Positions 35,413 to 44,756 of a stretch of 64,000 bases of DNA are shown in pieces. The notes below the pieces were generated by a model, which searched no databases, was not told where the DNA came from, and saw nothing but the letters and a program-made list of their open reading frames with translations. Every line of letters begins with the position of its first letter. The first letter of the stretch is position 1. Made by a program: the position numbers and the translations under genes. The stretch covers positions 310,001-374,000 of the forward strand of contig NZ_CALPCN010000001.1 of assembly GCF_943193045.1 (NCBI RefSeq), in the 5' to 3' direction. The DNA is from Pumilibacter muris (GTDB taxonomy: Bacteria > Bacillota > Clostridia > Christensenellales > Pumilibacteraceae).

Positions 35413-36495
35413 TTATTCTTCGCTCTCTTCGGCTTTTGCGTCGTCGGGCGCTTGCCCGTCTTGAGTTTTGTTCTTCTCTTCCGTAATCTTTTTAATTGCG
35501 GCTTCTATTTCGTCTGCCATTTCGGGTTTTGAAGCAAGCATGTTCATAAGCGCGGCTCTACCCTGACAAATGCGTTCGCCGTTGTAGCTGAACCACGAAC
35601 CGCTTTTGGTAAACAGCTTGTGTTCAAGACCCAAGTCTACGATACAGCTTTCGCGGGAAATTCCTTTTCCGAAAATAATATCGAATTCGGCTGTTTTGAA
35701 CGGAGGAGCAAGCTTATTTTTAACAACTTTAACTTTGGTGTGGTTGCCGACAACTTCGCTTCCTTCTTTCACACCCTCTACGCGGCGTACATCAAGACGT
35801 ATGCTTGCGTAGAATTTAAGCGCTTTGCCGCCCGGAGTAACTTCGGGATTACCGAACATTACGCCAACTTTTTCGCGCAGTTGGTTTATAAATATAATGC
35901 ACGTTTTCGATTTATTGCAAACCGACGCCAAAATTCTGAGCGCCTTAGACATAAGTCTTGCTTGCAAGCCGATTTGACTGTCGCCCATTTCGCCGTCTAT
36001 TTCGGCTTTGGGGGTGAGCGCCGCAACCGAGTCTACAACAACCACGTCTACGCCGCCGCTACGCACAAGAGCTTCGGCAATATCGAGCCCCTGTTCGCCG
36101 TTATCCGGTTGCGAAATATAAAGGCTATCGGTGTCTATTCCTAAATTGCGTGCATAAACGGGGTCGAGGGCGTGTTCGGCGTCGATAAAAGCGACGGTGC
36201 CGCCGAGCTTTTGCGCTTGCGCGATAACGTGAAGCGAAAGCGTGGTTTTTCCGCTTGATTCGGGACCGTATATTTCTATAATGCGTCCTCGCGGAAGTCC
36301 GCCTATTCCGAGCGCAAGGTCTACGCTAAGGCAGCCTGTGGGGATAACTTCCACAGCGGTAACTTTCGACTCGTTAAGTTTCATTATAGAGCCTTTTCCG
36401 TAGTTCTTCTCGATTTGCGCTATTGCCGCGTCGAGCGCTTTTTTTCGCTCTTCCTTTGTCATGTTATAATCGATTATAGGTTTTCCTTTATCCAT
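35413..36495 (-). CDS. recA: recombinase RecA
   Basis: Strand exchange and LexA-cleavage cofactor. Walker [14 protein letters not shown], Walker [10 protein letters not shown], loop L1 and L2 regions with [14 protein letters not shown] and [21 protein letters not shown], and an acidic C-terminal tail. 360 residues. The ATG at 36495 follows AAGGAGAAC; the second Met (MTKEERKKA) begins the conserved part. Last gene of the ftsK-rimO-pgsA-cinA-recA run; I see no LexA box in the 26 bases between cinA and recA. Confidence 0.98.
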   Translation of the reverse strand: MDKGKPIIDYNMTKEERKKALDAAIAQIEKNYGKGSIMKLNESKVTAVEVIPTGCLSVDLALGIGGLPRGRIIEIYGPESSGKTTLSLHVIAQAQKLGGTVAFIDAEHALDPVYARNLGIDTDSLYISQPDNGEQGLDIAEALVRSGGVDVVVVDSVAALTPKAEIDGEMGDSQIGLQARLMSKALRILASVCNKSKTCIIFINQLREKVGVMFGNPEVTPGGKALKFYASIRLDVRRVEGVKEGSEVVGNHTKVKVVKNKLAPPFKTAEFDIIFGKGISRESCIVDLGLEHKLFTKSGSWFSYNGERICQGRAALMNMLASKPEMADEIEAAIKKITEEKNKTQDGQAPDDAKAEESEE

Positions 36496-36521
36496 TTTAT
36501 GTTCTCCTTATTGTTTGTCTT

Positions 36522-37616
36522 TTAGTCGTTTTGTGTGTTTGCGTTATTTGTATGCGCGTTGCTTTTTAAAAGTTTGCACAGCTTAAAAAGCGCGCAGTTA
36601 GTGCCTTTTTCGATTACTTCCGTTCTGTCGCCCTCGAACGTGTGGCAATAAATATCTATGTTATGTCTGTCGCCTACCGCTATGTAACACAAACCCGCTT
36701 CGTTCGGTTTTTCCGATGTGGGGCCCGCATTGCCCGTAGTGGCAATAACGTAATCGTAATTGCCGTCCATTAAAAGGTTCGCCGCCATTTGATAAGCCGT
36801 TTCGTCGCTTACGGCTCCGCAGTTATCGAGCGCCCTTTGCGAAACGCGCAAACGGTTAGCCTTAACATCGTTCGAATAGCAAACAATTCCCTCTTTCAGC
36901 GATTTGCTTATGCCTGGCGTTTTTACGAGCGACGCGGCTATATTGCCGCCTGTAAACGATTCGGCAAGCCCGAGAGTTTTTCCGCTTTCAATAAGCATTT
37001 GCGCCGTTTTTTCGGATAAGGTTACGTCTTCGTAGGAATATGTGCAATCTTTTAAAGCTTCCGTTACGCCGCTTAAAAGTTCGCTCACGGTGTTTTTTTG
37101 CGTTTTGTTGGAATAGCGCACGCTCACTGTGCAACCGTCCGATTCGGTGTCGAATTTAAAAACGATTTTGTTACGGTTCTTGATAAAATTTCCGAGTATG
37201 TAACGTAGCTGTTCTTCCGTTTTTCCAAACGTTTTAAAAATGCTCGAAGTGTAGAACGTTTTGCATTTGCTGTTAAGCATTGGAATAAGCGTGTTTGAAA
37301 TAAAGCTATTGTCGCAACTTTTGGAAACCGCGCAAGGCGTGTCGTCTATAACAAATATTTCGAGAGAATTAGCCGATTCGTATTTTTCGGCAATCGCATT
37401 GCGAAAGGCGTCCGTATTTCCGCAAATCAAAACAGCATCGCAGCGGGCTGTTAAAAACTCGAAGGTGTCGGTTGTTTTTTCGCAGTCGGCTAAAAACACG
37501 CTCATCTTAACAAAATATCCGTGCTTGCAAAGCTTGCGCGAAACGCGGTTTATATCGGGCGAGTTTCCGTCGGATATACATTCGCCTCCGCCGAGTTGTA
37601 GTATGCCTATATCCAT
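36522..37616 (-). CDS. cinA: CinA family protein with intact PncC domain and divergent N-terminal domain
   Basis: The C-terminal domain (about 205-355) is the CinA/PncC nicotinamide-nucleotide amidase fold: LIESGKTLGLAESFTGGNIA, KTPGISKSLKEGIVCYSN, KANRLRVSQ, ATTGNAGPTSEKPNEAG. In ESFTGG the usual Cys is Phe. The N-terminal part (1 to about 180) lies where the MoaB-like (COG1058) domain belongs and keeps ISDGNSPDIN at its start, but the Gly/Asp-rich ligand motifs of that domain are not evident, so its ADP-ribose pyrophosphatase activity may be lost. The position between pgsA and recA is the usual one for cinA. Confidence is high for the C-terminal half only. Confidence 0.88.
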   Translation of the reverse strand: MDIGILQLGGGECISDGNSPDINRVSRKLCKHGYFVKMSVFLADCEKTTDTFEFLTARCDAVLICGNTDAFRNAIAEKYESANSLEIFVIDDTPCAVSKSCDNSFISNTLIPMLNSKCKTFYTSSIFKTFGKTEEQLRYILGNFIKNRNKIVFKFDTESDGCTVSVRYSNKTQKNTVSELLSGVTEALKDCTYSYEDVTLSEKTAQMLIESGKTLGLAESFTGGNIAASLVKTPGISKSLKEGIVCYSNDVKANRLRVSQRALDNCGAVSDETAYQMAANLLMDGNYDYVIATTGNAGPTSEKPNEAGLCYIAVGDRHNIDIYCHTFEGDRTEVIEKGTNCALFKLCKLLKSNAHTNNANTQND

Positions 37617-37617
37617 T

Positions 37618-38205
37618 TCAGTCTTTAAGCACCTGCTTGTTTTTAACGATGTAATTTATTCCCGAAACTATCGCCATAATTGTGGAAAGCGCCAAAAGCG
37701 CGAAGCCTATATAAAATGTTATGTCAATAAAAGTTTGCCACGAAGAACTTGCTTTTTTCGCCGCGCTTATAAGGTCGGTTATGGGAAGCAAACAAATAAG
37801 CGCGCACATTTGCAGCACGGTTTTTATTTTTCCGAGTTTGTCCGCTGCCAACACGACGTTTTTGGAACTCGCCACTATGCGAAATCCGCTAATCATAAGT
37901 TCTCGGCATAAAATAATCATGGCGCAAACGGTAGTCCAAATTTGAAATTTGCCTGTTTTCAATACTATAGCGAACAGCGCGCACGCTACAAGCATTTTAT
38001 CGGCAATGGGGTCGAGAAACTTACCGAGATTTGTTACTTGGTCATATTTTCTTGCAAGATTGCCGTCTAAAAAGTCGGTAAAACTTGCTATTACGAACAC
38101 TCCCGTTGCCGCCACGCAGTGAAATGGAAAATTAACGAAAAACAGCGTGACAAATACGGGAATCAATATCATTCGTAAAAATGTCAGCTTTGTGGGTAAA
38201 TTCAT
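37618..38205 (-). CDS. pgsA: CDP-diacylglycerol-glycerol-3-phosphate 3-phosphatidyltransferase
   Basis: Membrane enzyme that makes phosphatidylglycerol phosphate. 195 residues with several membrane helices and the CDP-alcohol phosphotransferase signature in TDFLDGNLARKYDQVTNLGK followed by FLDPIADK, matching DGx2ARx8Gx3Dx3D. The start overlaps rimO by 4 bases. Confidence 0.96.
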   Translation of the reverse strand: MNLPTKLTFLRMILIPVFVTLFFVNFPFHCVAATGVFVIASFTDFLDGNLARKYDQVTNLGKFLDPIADKMLVACALFAIVLKTGKFQIWTTVCAMIILCRELMISGFRIVASSKNVVLAADKLGKIKTVLQMCALICLLPITDLISAAKKASSSWQTFIDITFYIGFALLALSTIMAIVSGINYIVKNKQVLKD

Positions 38206-39500
38206 TCGGTTTTTTCTCCTAACAGGTCGTAACCGTCGTAGCCTGTGATTTTAACTTTGTAGTATTCTCCCGCTTCCACAAAATCTGCGGTAAAAAATAC
38301 TTTTGTGTCTATGTCGGGGGCGTCGTATTCGGTACGCCCCGCAAACATATTTCTGTCGTAGTCTATGTCCTCGTAAATAACTTCGAGAGTTTTGCCGAGC
38401 ATAGATTCGTTATACTCTTTGCGGTTTTTAAAGTGCAACTCTCCTATTGCGTTTACTCTTTCGGCTTTTGTTCGTTTGGTTAAGTGTCCTTTCAGTTTTG
38501 CCGAAGGCGTGCCGTCCTCTTTGCTGTAAGCGAAAACGCCGACGTGCTCGGGCTTATATTCCGCTATGAACGTTTTTAAATTTTCGAAACTTTCTTCCGT
38601 TTCCTGCGGAAATCCTACCATAACTGTTGTGCGCACGGTTATGCCGTTGTTTCGCAGTTTCGAAAAAAGTTTTTTAACGTCGTTGCCGCTGTTGCGACGG
38701 TTCATAAGTTTTAAAATTTTGTCGTCGGTATGCTGAATGGGAACGTCAACATATTTTGCCACCTTAGGATTTTTTGCAATTTCCGCGATTAACTCGTCGG
38801 TTACTAATTCGGGATAGCAGTACATAAGGCGCAAAGTATGTATATTTAAGGCGCTTAAACGCCGTATAAGCTCCACCAGTTTAGGTTCGCCGTAAATGTC
38901 CGCGCCAAATCTTGTTACGTCCTGAGCAACTAAAATAAGCTCTTTTACGCCTTGCTCCGCAAGCTCTTCCGCTTCGTCTACAACATCTTCAATATTGCGC
39001 GAGCGGTATTTTCCGCGAATAGACGGAATTGTGCAAAACGTGCAACGGTTATCGCAACCGTCGGCAATTTTAAGGTAAGCGTAGTGAGGCGGCGTAGTTA
39101 AAATTCGGGTAAGTTTGGTAGGTTCGTCTTTAACGGAGTTTTCTTCTCCGTATAGCGAACTTATAATTTCGCAAATGCGCTCATAGTCGTCGGTGCCGAG
39201 AAAACAGTCAACTTCGGGCAATCCTTCTTTTAGCTCCGATAGGTGCTTTTGAGGAAGACAGCCCGTAACTATAAGTTTTTCACACTTTTCCGACTTGCAT
39301 GCCGCAGCCGCCAAAATAACGTCGATTGCTTCTTTTCGTGCCGCTTCTATAAACGCGCAAGTGTTTATTATTATTATTTGGGCGCTTTGTTCGTCGTTGG
39401 TAATATCGTAGCCGCCCAAACGTAAGCGGTAAAGCATATTTTCGGTGTCTACCCTGTTTTTGTCGCAACCTAACGTAATAACGCCTACGCTCTTTCTCAT
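38202..39500 (-). CDS. rimO: ribosomal protein S12 methylthiotransferase
   Basis: A radical SAM enzyme that methylthiolates the conserved Asp of ribosomal protein S12. UPF0004 domain with LGCDKNRVDTENM, NTCAFIEAARKEAI and VTGCLPQKH; radical SAM motif CDNRCTFCTIPSIRGKYRSR; C-terminal TRAM domain. The LGCDKNRVD version and the SIRGKYRSR loop set it apart from the MiaB in this window. It overlaps ftsK by 4 bases. Confidence 0.97.
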   Translation of the reverse strand: MRKSVGVITLGCDKNRVDTENMLYRLRLGGYDITNDEQSAQIIIINTCAFIEAARKEAIDVILAAAACKSEKCEKLIVTGCLPQKHLSELKEGLPEVDCFLGTDDYERICEIISSLYGEENSVKDEPTKLTRILTTPPHYAYLKIADGCDNRCTFCTIPSIRGKYRSRNIEDVVDEAEELAEQGVKELILVAQDVTRFGADIYGEPKLVELIRRLSALNIHTLRLMYCYPELVTDELIAEIAKNPKVAKYVDVPIQHTDDKILKLMNRRNSGNDVKKLFSKLRNNGITVRTTVMVGFPQETEESFENLKTFIAEYKPEHVGVFAYSKEDGTPSAKLKGHLTKRTKAERVNAIGELHFKNRKEYNESMLGKTLEVIYEDIDYDRNMFAGRTEYDAPDIDTKVFFTADFVEAGEYYKVKITGYDGYDLLGEKTE

Positions 39501-42500
39501 ATTTCGATTCCGAATAGTTCTTTATATTGCTCACGCGATATATACACCGCGCGCGGTTTGCTACCTTCGAGCGGACCTATAAACTTGTGCTGTTCCATTT
39601 GGTCTATTATTCGGCTTGCTCGCGCATATCCTACGCTGAAACGGCGCTGAATCATGCTTGTGCTTGCCGAGCCCGATTCGATAACGCATTTGAGAACTTC
39701 GGGCATAAGACTGTCGAATTCTTTGCTGTCCTCTTCGTCATCGTCGTCGGAATCGGATTCTACGGGTTTCACTTCTATAGCCGAAGTGAATTCTTCGTCA
39801 AAGTCGGCTTCGTTGTTTACGCGAACGTATTCCGATATTGCCATAACTTCGTCGTCGGTAACGAAAGCGCCTTGTACGCGTTTAGGCTCGTCCATTCCTA
39901 CGGGCGAATACAGCATGTCGCCGCGTCCTAAAAGAGTTTCCGCTCCGCCCTCGTCAAGAATGGTGCGAGAGTCCATATTGCTCTTAACTGTGAACGCAAT
40001 ACGGCTGGGCAAATTCGCTTTAATAGTTCCCGTAATAACGTCTACCGACGGACGTTGGGTAGCGAGAATAAGGTGAATACCTGCGGCGCGCGCCTTTTGC
40101 GCAATACTCATAATTTTGCTTTCGAGTATTTTTTTGTTGTTGTCAAGCATGAGTTCGGCAAGCTCGTCTACAATCAAAACTATATACGGCAATTTTTGCT
40201 CTTCGCCCGACTTCACCGCTTCCGACTTATTGAATTCGGGCAAACTGCGCACGCGATGATTACCGAACAAAGTGTATCTGCGGTCCATTTCTTCTTTCGC
40301 CCATGTAAGAACGTTAATTGCCTGTTGCGCGTCGTTAATAATGTCGGCGCCGAGCAAATGCGGAATCCCCTGATACATGTTAAATTCAACGCGTTTGGGG
40401 TCGATTAGAATTAGGCGCACGTCTTCTGGCGATGACTTATAAAGTATGCTGATTATTATGGAATTGAGACATGCGGATTTTCCGCTGCCGGTAGCTCCCG
40501 CTATTAAAAGGTGAGGCATTTTTTCAAGATTGCAAACTATGATGCTGCCCGCAATGTCTTTTCCGAGCGCAAGAGTGAGCGGCGACGAAGAACCGTGAAA
40601 TTCTTTTGCCGAAATAACTTCGCGCAACCGCACAATGTCGATTTCTTCGTTTGGTACTTCTATACCTACCGCCCGCTTTCCGGGAATGGGCGCCTCAATA
40701 CGAATTTTCCCGTTACTCGCAAGATTATACTCTATGTCGGTGGAAAATTGCTCTATGCGTTTAATAGATATGCCGGGAGGCATTTCGAGTTCGAATCGCG
40801 TAACTGCGGGACCGCGAGTAATTCCCGTTACTTTTACGGGCAATTTCAACTCTTGAAGCGTTTCCTCCAAAATGCGAGCTTTTTCCTCGCACGCGACGTT
40901 GAAATTTTCGGGAATGGAAGCGTCCGACGATATAAGCATGTCTATGTCGGGCGGATTGTATCGAGAGTGTTTTTTCTTTTTGGGTTTTACGGGCGGTTGC
41001 GGCGCAACGGCAACGTAGTCGTCTATTTTAAGCTGATTTGTAGAGCGTACAACGGGTTGCTCTTGCGTTTTTGGCGGCTTGCTCGAAAAAGAAACGGGTT
41101 CGTAGTATCCCGTGTTGTCGTTTCCGTCGAAATGAGATTGCTCCGACAAATCGAGCGGCTCTTCTATAATTTTAAACGACGATTCCGTTACAGGTTCTTG
41201 CGGCTCTATGGGCAAATCGTCAACGTCGGCAATAAGGCTTTCGTCTTCTTCGCTCGGAAGCTCGATAAACGGCTCCGCACTTTGTTCGAATCCGTTTTGA
41301 GCGGATTCGGCAGAGTCGTTACGTTGGAATAAATCGGGTTCGCGCTTGGATTTGTTTTCCGTAGCCGCCGCGCGTTCGCGTTCTTCGTTTAAAAGCTGTT
41401 GAAAACGTGATTCGGGCGTATGTTGTTTTTCATATTCGGAAGCGGTTATAATCGGTTCCAAATAATCGTTTTCGTCTTCTTGCGAAGAGGCGTTCGAAAA
41501 ATCGTCGAAGCCTTTAAGCGGCGGTTCGAACAAAGGTGCGAAAGGCTTTTGCTGTTGTTTCTTTTCTTTTACCGAGTTTGTAAACGAAGGCGTTTTTGCG
41601 GCGCTTGCGTTAGACTGTTTTGCGGGTGCGCCGAAATAGTCGCCGTTCACAATGGCGGGCTGCTCTTCGTATTCTTCTTCCGCTTCCGTGCTTTCTTTGG
41701 GGCGGATTGCAGCGGGCTCTAATTTTTTAGTGGAGAACGCTCCCGCTTTTGGAAGTTCAGAATTGTCTTTTTCGGATTTAATGGGCGCGTTGCTTTCTTC
41801 GAGCTGACGCGATAAAATTTCGCCGTTTATTATGCCCGCTCCGCCCACTATTTGCTCGCTGAAATCTTTGGGCGGAACCATAGGAACTTCTGGCAATTCA
41901 GGCGCGTGCACGCGCTTTTGGGGTTTTGGCTGTTGTTCTACGGGCGCTTTCGGTTGCTGTTGAACAGTATTGTCTTTAACTGTGGGTTCGGCCGTAAGAG
42001 GAGGCAAAACGAATTTTGAAAGGTATTCTTTCTCCGCATCGTTGAAGTCTATCGGCGTTGGTTTGGGTAATGGCGCATATTGCTGACGATTGCCGAAAAG
42101 CGTTTCGTAAGCTTTCGACCGCTCGGTTTGTTTCGGCGCTTTGGAGTACGGCTCGAATTGCGATAAAGAGCCGTTTGACGCGGCGGAGTTTATAGCGGGC
42201 GTTTGAGTTTTTTGCGGAAGTTCGTAATTTTCGCCGAGCGGAGTTTGTTCCGCTATAAGGCGGTTTTGCTGAGTGGGAACTATTTGCGCCACATAAAGCG
42301 TGTTATCCGTAATAGGACGAATGGGCATGGGCGCGGCTTGTCCTTTCACAAACGAATTGTTTGCCTGTTCGGGCGTTTGCGCTCTTTTATCGTTTTTGCG
42401 TTTGCCGTATAAAGGCAACGCGATAAAAAACGTAAACGCCGCAATAAACAGCAAAGAAAAAACAATGTACGAAACTACGGGGGTAATCAACCGTTGAACG

Positions 42501-42922
42501 GCGTATGCAACAACGCCGAACAATACCCCGCCTGCAGTCAGTTTTGCTGAATAAACGCCCGACACATACGAGGAAAACGTTTCTCCGAGCATAGAGTGGG
42601 TTGTTGCGAGTTGCAAAATTATCATAAGACTCAAAGCCATAAACACAATTCCGAGTTTATAGCGAGTTGCAAGCGACGCTTTGCGCCCCTGTATGAGCGC
42701 TATACCGAGAATTAAGGTGCTGAAAAACAGCGGATAGCTGAATATTCCGAAAATGCCCGTTGTAACGCCATAAATAAGTTTGCTTATAACGCCTAAAATA
42801 GGGCGCACGATTATGCAAAGCAAGATAAAAGCCGAGAGAATTACAAGAACTATCCCTAAAATATCGCTTTCGCCTTCGGCTTTTTCCCTGCGTCTTCCGT
42901 TGTTGTATTTTTTAGACGGCAA
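39497..42922 (-). CDS. ftsK: DNA translocase FtsK/SpoIIIE
   Basis: Pumps chromosomal DNA at the division or sporulation septum. An N-terminal membrane domain with about four helices (22-178), a Pro/Gln/Glu-rich linker of roughly 460 residues (185-645), then the motor: alpha domain, beta RecA-like domain with Walker A LLIAGATGSGKSACLNS and LIVDELAELM, and the C-terminal winged-helix gamma domain (MIQRRFSVGYARASRIIDQM) that reads orienting sequences. At 1141 residues it exceeds SpoIIIE (about 790) because of the linker. The start codon is TTG at 42922, 8 bases after GGAGT. In a sporulator it may do both FtsK and SpoIIIE jobs. Confidence 0.96.
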   Translation of the reverse strand: MPSKKYNNGRRREKAEGESDILGIVLVILSAFILLCIIVRPILGVISKLIYGVTTGIFGIFSYPLFFSTLILGIALIQGRKASLATRYKLGIVFMALSLMIILQLATTHSMLGETFSSYVSGVYSAKLTAGGVLFGVVAYAVQRLITPVVSYIVFSLLFIAAFTFFIALPLYGKRKNDKRAQTPEQANNSFVKGQAAPMPIRPITDNTLYVAQIVPTQQNRLIAEQTPLGENYELPQKTQTPAINSAASNGSLSQFEPYSKAPKQTERSKAYETLFGNRQQYAPLPKPTPIDFNDAEKEYLSKFVLPPLTAEPTVKDNTVQQQPKAPVEQQPKPQKRVHAPELPEVPMVPPKDFSEQIVGGAGIINGEILSRQLEESNAPIKSEKDNSELPKAGAFSTKKLEPAAIRPKESTEAEEEYEEQPAIVNGDYFGAPAKQSNASAAKTPSFTNSVKEKKQQQKPFAPLFEPPLKGFDDFSNASSQEDENDYLEPIITASEYEKQHTPESRFQQLLNEERERAAATENKSKREPDLFQRNDSAESAQNGFEQSAEPFIELPSEEDESLIADVDDLPIEPQEPVTESSFKIIEEPLDLSEQSHFDGNDNTGYYEPVSFSSKPPKTQEQPVVRSTNQLKIDDYVAVAPQPPVKPKKKKHSRYNPPDIDMLISSDASIPENFNVACEEKARILEETLQELKLPVKVTGITRGPAVTRFELEMPPGISIKRIEQFSTDIEYNLASNGKIRIEAPIPGKRAVGIEVPNEEIDIVRLREVISAKEFHGSSSPLTLALGKDIAGSIIVCNLEKMPHLLIAGATGSGKSACLNSIIISILYKSSPEDVRLILIDPKRVEFNMYQGIPHLLGADIINDAQQAINVLTWAKEEMDRRYTLFGNHRVRSLPEFNKSEAVKSGEEQKLPYIVLIVDELAELMLDNNKKILESKIMSIAQKARAAGIHLILATQRPSVDVITGTIKANLPSRIAFTVKSNMDSRTILDEGGAETLLGRGDMLYSPVGMDEPKRVQGAFVTDDEVMAISEYVRVNNEADFDEEFTSAIEVKPVESDSDDDDEEDSKEFDSLMPEVLKCVIESGSASTSMIQRRFSVGYARASRIIDQMEQHKFIGPLEGSKPRAVYISREQYKELFGIEI

Positions 42923-42959
42923 TTTTCTTAACTCCGTTTTTAAACTTTGAACGCTTTTA

Positions 42960-42988
42960 ATTATACCATAATAAAGCCGTTATTTCAA
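42960..42988 (-). promoter_or_regulatory. sigma-A promoter of the ftsK-rimO-pgsA-cinA-recA operon
   Basis: Minus strand TTGAAA (42988-42983), 17 bases, TATAAT (42965-42960), 38 bases before the ftsK TTG. Confidence 0.8.
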
Positions 42989-43036
42989 TTAAAATAGGCT
43001 GTTTTATCAAATTTTTTTGACGGAATTTTATTACAT

Positions 43037-43063
43037 AAAAACCGCTCGCTTAAAAGCGAGCGG
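43037..43063 (-). terminator. intrinsic terminator after the dUTPase gene
   Basis: Minus strand CCGCTCGCTT/AAGCGAGCGG, nearly loopless hairpin followed by five T; it ends the leftward rpsO-to-dUTPase series before the ftsK promoter. Confidence 0.85.
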
Positions 43064-43086
43064 AATAATATTTTACAAAATTAGCA

Positions 43087-43452
43087 TTAAACGTTGAGCT
43101 TATAACCTGTTTTTTGCGATTTTCCCTCCTGACGCGCAATGTTTTCTTTGTTTTTTTCAAGATAAATTCTATGTAACTCGTCGGCGCTCATTCCCGCGTC
43201 TAAGCACATGCTCACGAAAAAATGCAATATGTCGCACAGTTCCTCTTTAACGGCGCCGTCGTTAATCGGTTTTTCGTTTTTCCACCATTTGTAGTTAATT
43301 TCGTTAAGTAGTTCTGTCACTTCGTCTATGAGTGCCAACGATTTTTTTTGCAACCATTCCGATTTCGAATATTTGTTTTCGAGGTTTCGGGACTTTGCTA
43401 TAAAACCGTCGAGCGCGGCTTGCATGGAAAATATCTCGTCAAGCTTGTCCAT
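43087..43452 (-). CDS. dimeric all-alpha dUTPase (dUTPase_2 / MazG-like)
   Basis: A 121-residue all-alpha NTP pyrophosphohydrolase that would convert dUTP to dUMP. The magnesium motifs are visible: LALIDEVTELLNEINYKWW (ExxE, with the Trp pair typical of the dimeric dUTPase group) and VKEELCDILHFFVSMCLDAG (ExxD). The FSMQAALD start is also typical. Substrate is inferred from the family. It follows the M16 peptidase gene by 1 base. Confidence 0.88.
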   Translation of the reverse strand: MDKLDEIFSMQAALDGFIAKSRNLENKYSKSEWLQKKSLALIDEVTELLNEINYKWWKNEKPINDGAVKEELCDILHFFVSMCLDAGMSADELHRIYLEKNKENIARQEGKSQKTGYKLNV

Positions 43453-43453
43453 T

Positions 43454-44716
43454 CTATTCCCCCTTTATAATGCTCAAAACGTCGGTGTTAGGTTCTTTAC
43501 CAACGTATGCCGCGCATACTTTTTCGGGTGTTAGTGTTTCACGAATAAATTTGTTGCAGTCCGCTTTTTTTACTGCGTCTATTTCTTTAATACGCTTGTC
43601 TACGCTATAAAGTTCGCCCGCAAGCAACATGAGTTTGCCTTGCGCATTCATAATATTTTGTATGTTTTCTTCGGAGAATACGAGAGCGGATTTTAGTTGT
43701 ATTTTGGCGCGTTGCACCTCTTCTTCGCTCACTCCGTTTGATATAGCGTTCTCAATTTCTTTTTTAACGGCGCTAACCGCCTTTTCGGTGTTTGCCGCCG
43801 TTATGTTGAGCATGATATTAAAGTTTCCGTTGTTCACATAGGCAAGCGGAGCGGAATATACGGAATAAGCAAGCCCCATCTGTTCGCGTATTTTTTGGAA
43901 CAGACGCGAACTCATTCCGCCGCCGAAAATTATGCTGAACACATTTTGAACGGGGCTGCGCGGATTCATAAATTCGAGGGAAGGATAACTTATGCCTATG
44001 TTCGATTGCTCGAAATCTTTAATGCGCACGGCTTTGTTGCTCTTTACTTCGATTTTACCCGTTCTTTTCGCCGCACATTTATTAGAACGGATTTCGTCTA
44101 AAAAGTATTTGCGAACGAGTTTGTCAGCTTGCGAAGAATCCATATTGCCGCTTACCGACACAACTATGTTGTCGGCGGTATACAGCTCGTCCATATAAGC
44201 CAAAACGTCGTAACGAGTAAAGCGTTTAACGTTGTCGGCGGGTCCGAGAATAGTTCTGCCGAGCGAACTGCCTGCGTACAGAGTTTGGGCAAGCAAATCG
44301 TAGCAAATATCTTCGGGCGAATCCTCAACCATATTGATTTCTTCGGTTATTACTTTTCGCTCTTTGTCGAGCTCGTCGGCGTCGAAAGATGAACGGGTGA
44401 AAATATGCGCCAATGCTTCGAAACATTTTTCCGCATATTCGTCGATTGATTTAACATAATAGCAAGTGGCTTCTTTTCCTGTGAAAGCGTTTATTGCGGC
44501 GCCCATGCTTTCGAATACGTTCGCTATATCGAAAGACGTATATTTGTCGGTTCCCTTGAACATGACGTGCTCGGTGAAATGCGAAATTCCGTTGTTTTCT
44601 TCCGTTTCGCGCGTGCTTCCCGCCCCCACCCAAATGCCTACGGCTACCGAGCGCACGGCGGGATTGTTGTTCACCACTAATTTGAGCCCGTTGGAATATT
44701 TTATCAATTCGTTCAT
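43454..44716 (-). CDS. M16 family zinc peptidase (MlpA/YmxG-like)
   Basis: A pitrilysin/processing-peptidase-like protein of about 420 residues. The inverted zinc motif is ISHFTEHVMFKGT (HxxEH), with the third ligand Glu in VITEEINMVEDSPED. The C-terminal half has the R/Y pair region GMSSRLFQKIREQMGLAYSVYS. Start at 44716 follows GGAGG with 6 bases; longer in-frame starts run into the upstream deacetylase gene. The order rpsO, pnp, deacetylase, M16 is the same as rpsO-pnpA-ylxY-mlpA in Bacillus. Confidence 0.93.
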   Translation of the reverse strand: MNELIKYSNGLKLVVNNNPAVRSVAVGIWVGAGSTRETEENNGISHFTEHVMFKGTDKYTSFDIANVFESMGAAINAFTGKEATCYYVKSIDEYAEKCFEALAHIFTRSSFDADELDKERKVITEEINMVEDSPEDICYDLLAQTLYAGSSLGRTILGPADNVKRFTRYDVLAYMDELYTADNIVVSVSGNMDSSQADKLVRKYFLDEIRSNKCAAKRTGKIEVKSNKAVRIKDFEQSNIGISYPSLEFMNPRSPVQNVFSIIFGGGMSSRLFQKIREQMGLAYSVYSAPLAYVNNGNFNIMLNITAANTEKAVSAVKKEIENAISNGVSEEEVQRAKIQLKSALVFSEENIQNIMNAQGKLMLLAGELYSVDKRIKEIDAVKKADCNKFIRETLTPEKVCAAYVGKEPNTDVLSIIKGE

Positions 44717-44756
44717 TTGTTGCCTCCAAACATATTTTTCGATTTGTTTACCGCGT

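Noticed and set aside
40511-41332. 273-codon rightward open frame
   Set aside because: Lies fully opposite ftsK in a region of skewed codons; its translation is rich in Phe, Arg and Tyr with no domain pattern, typical of an antisense shadow.
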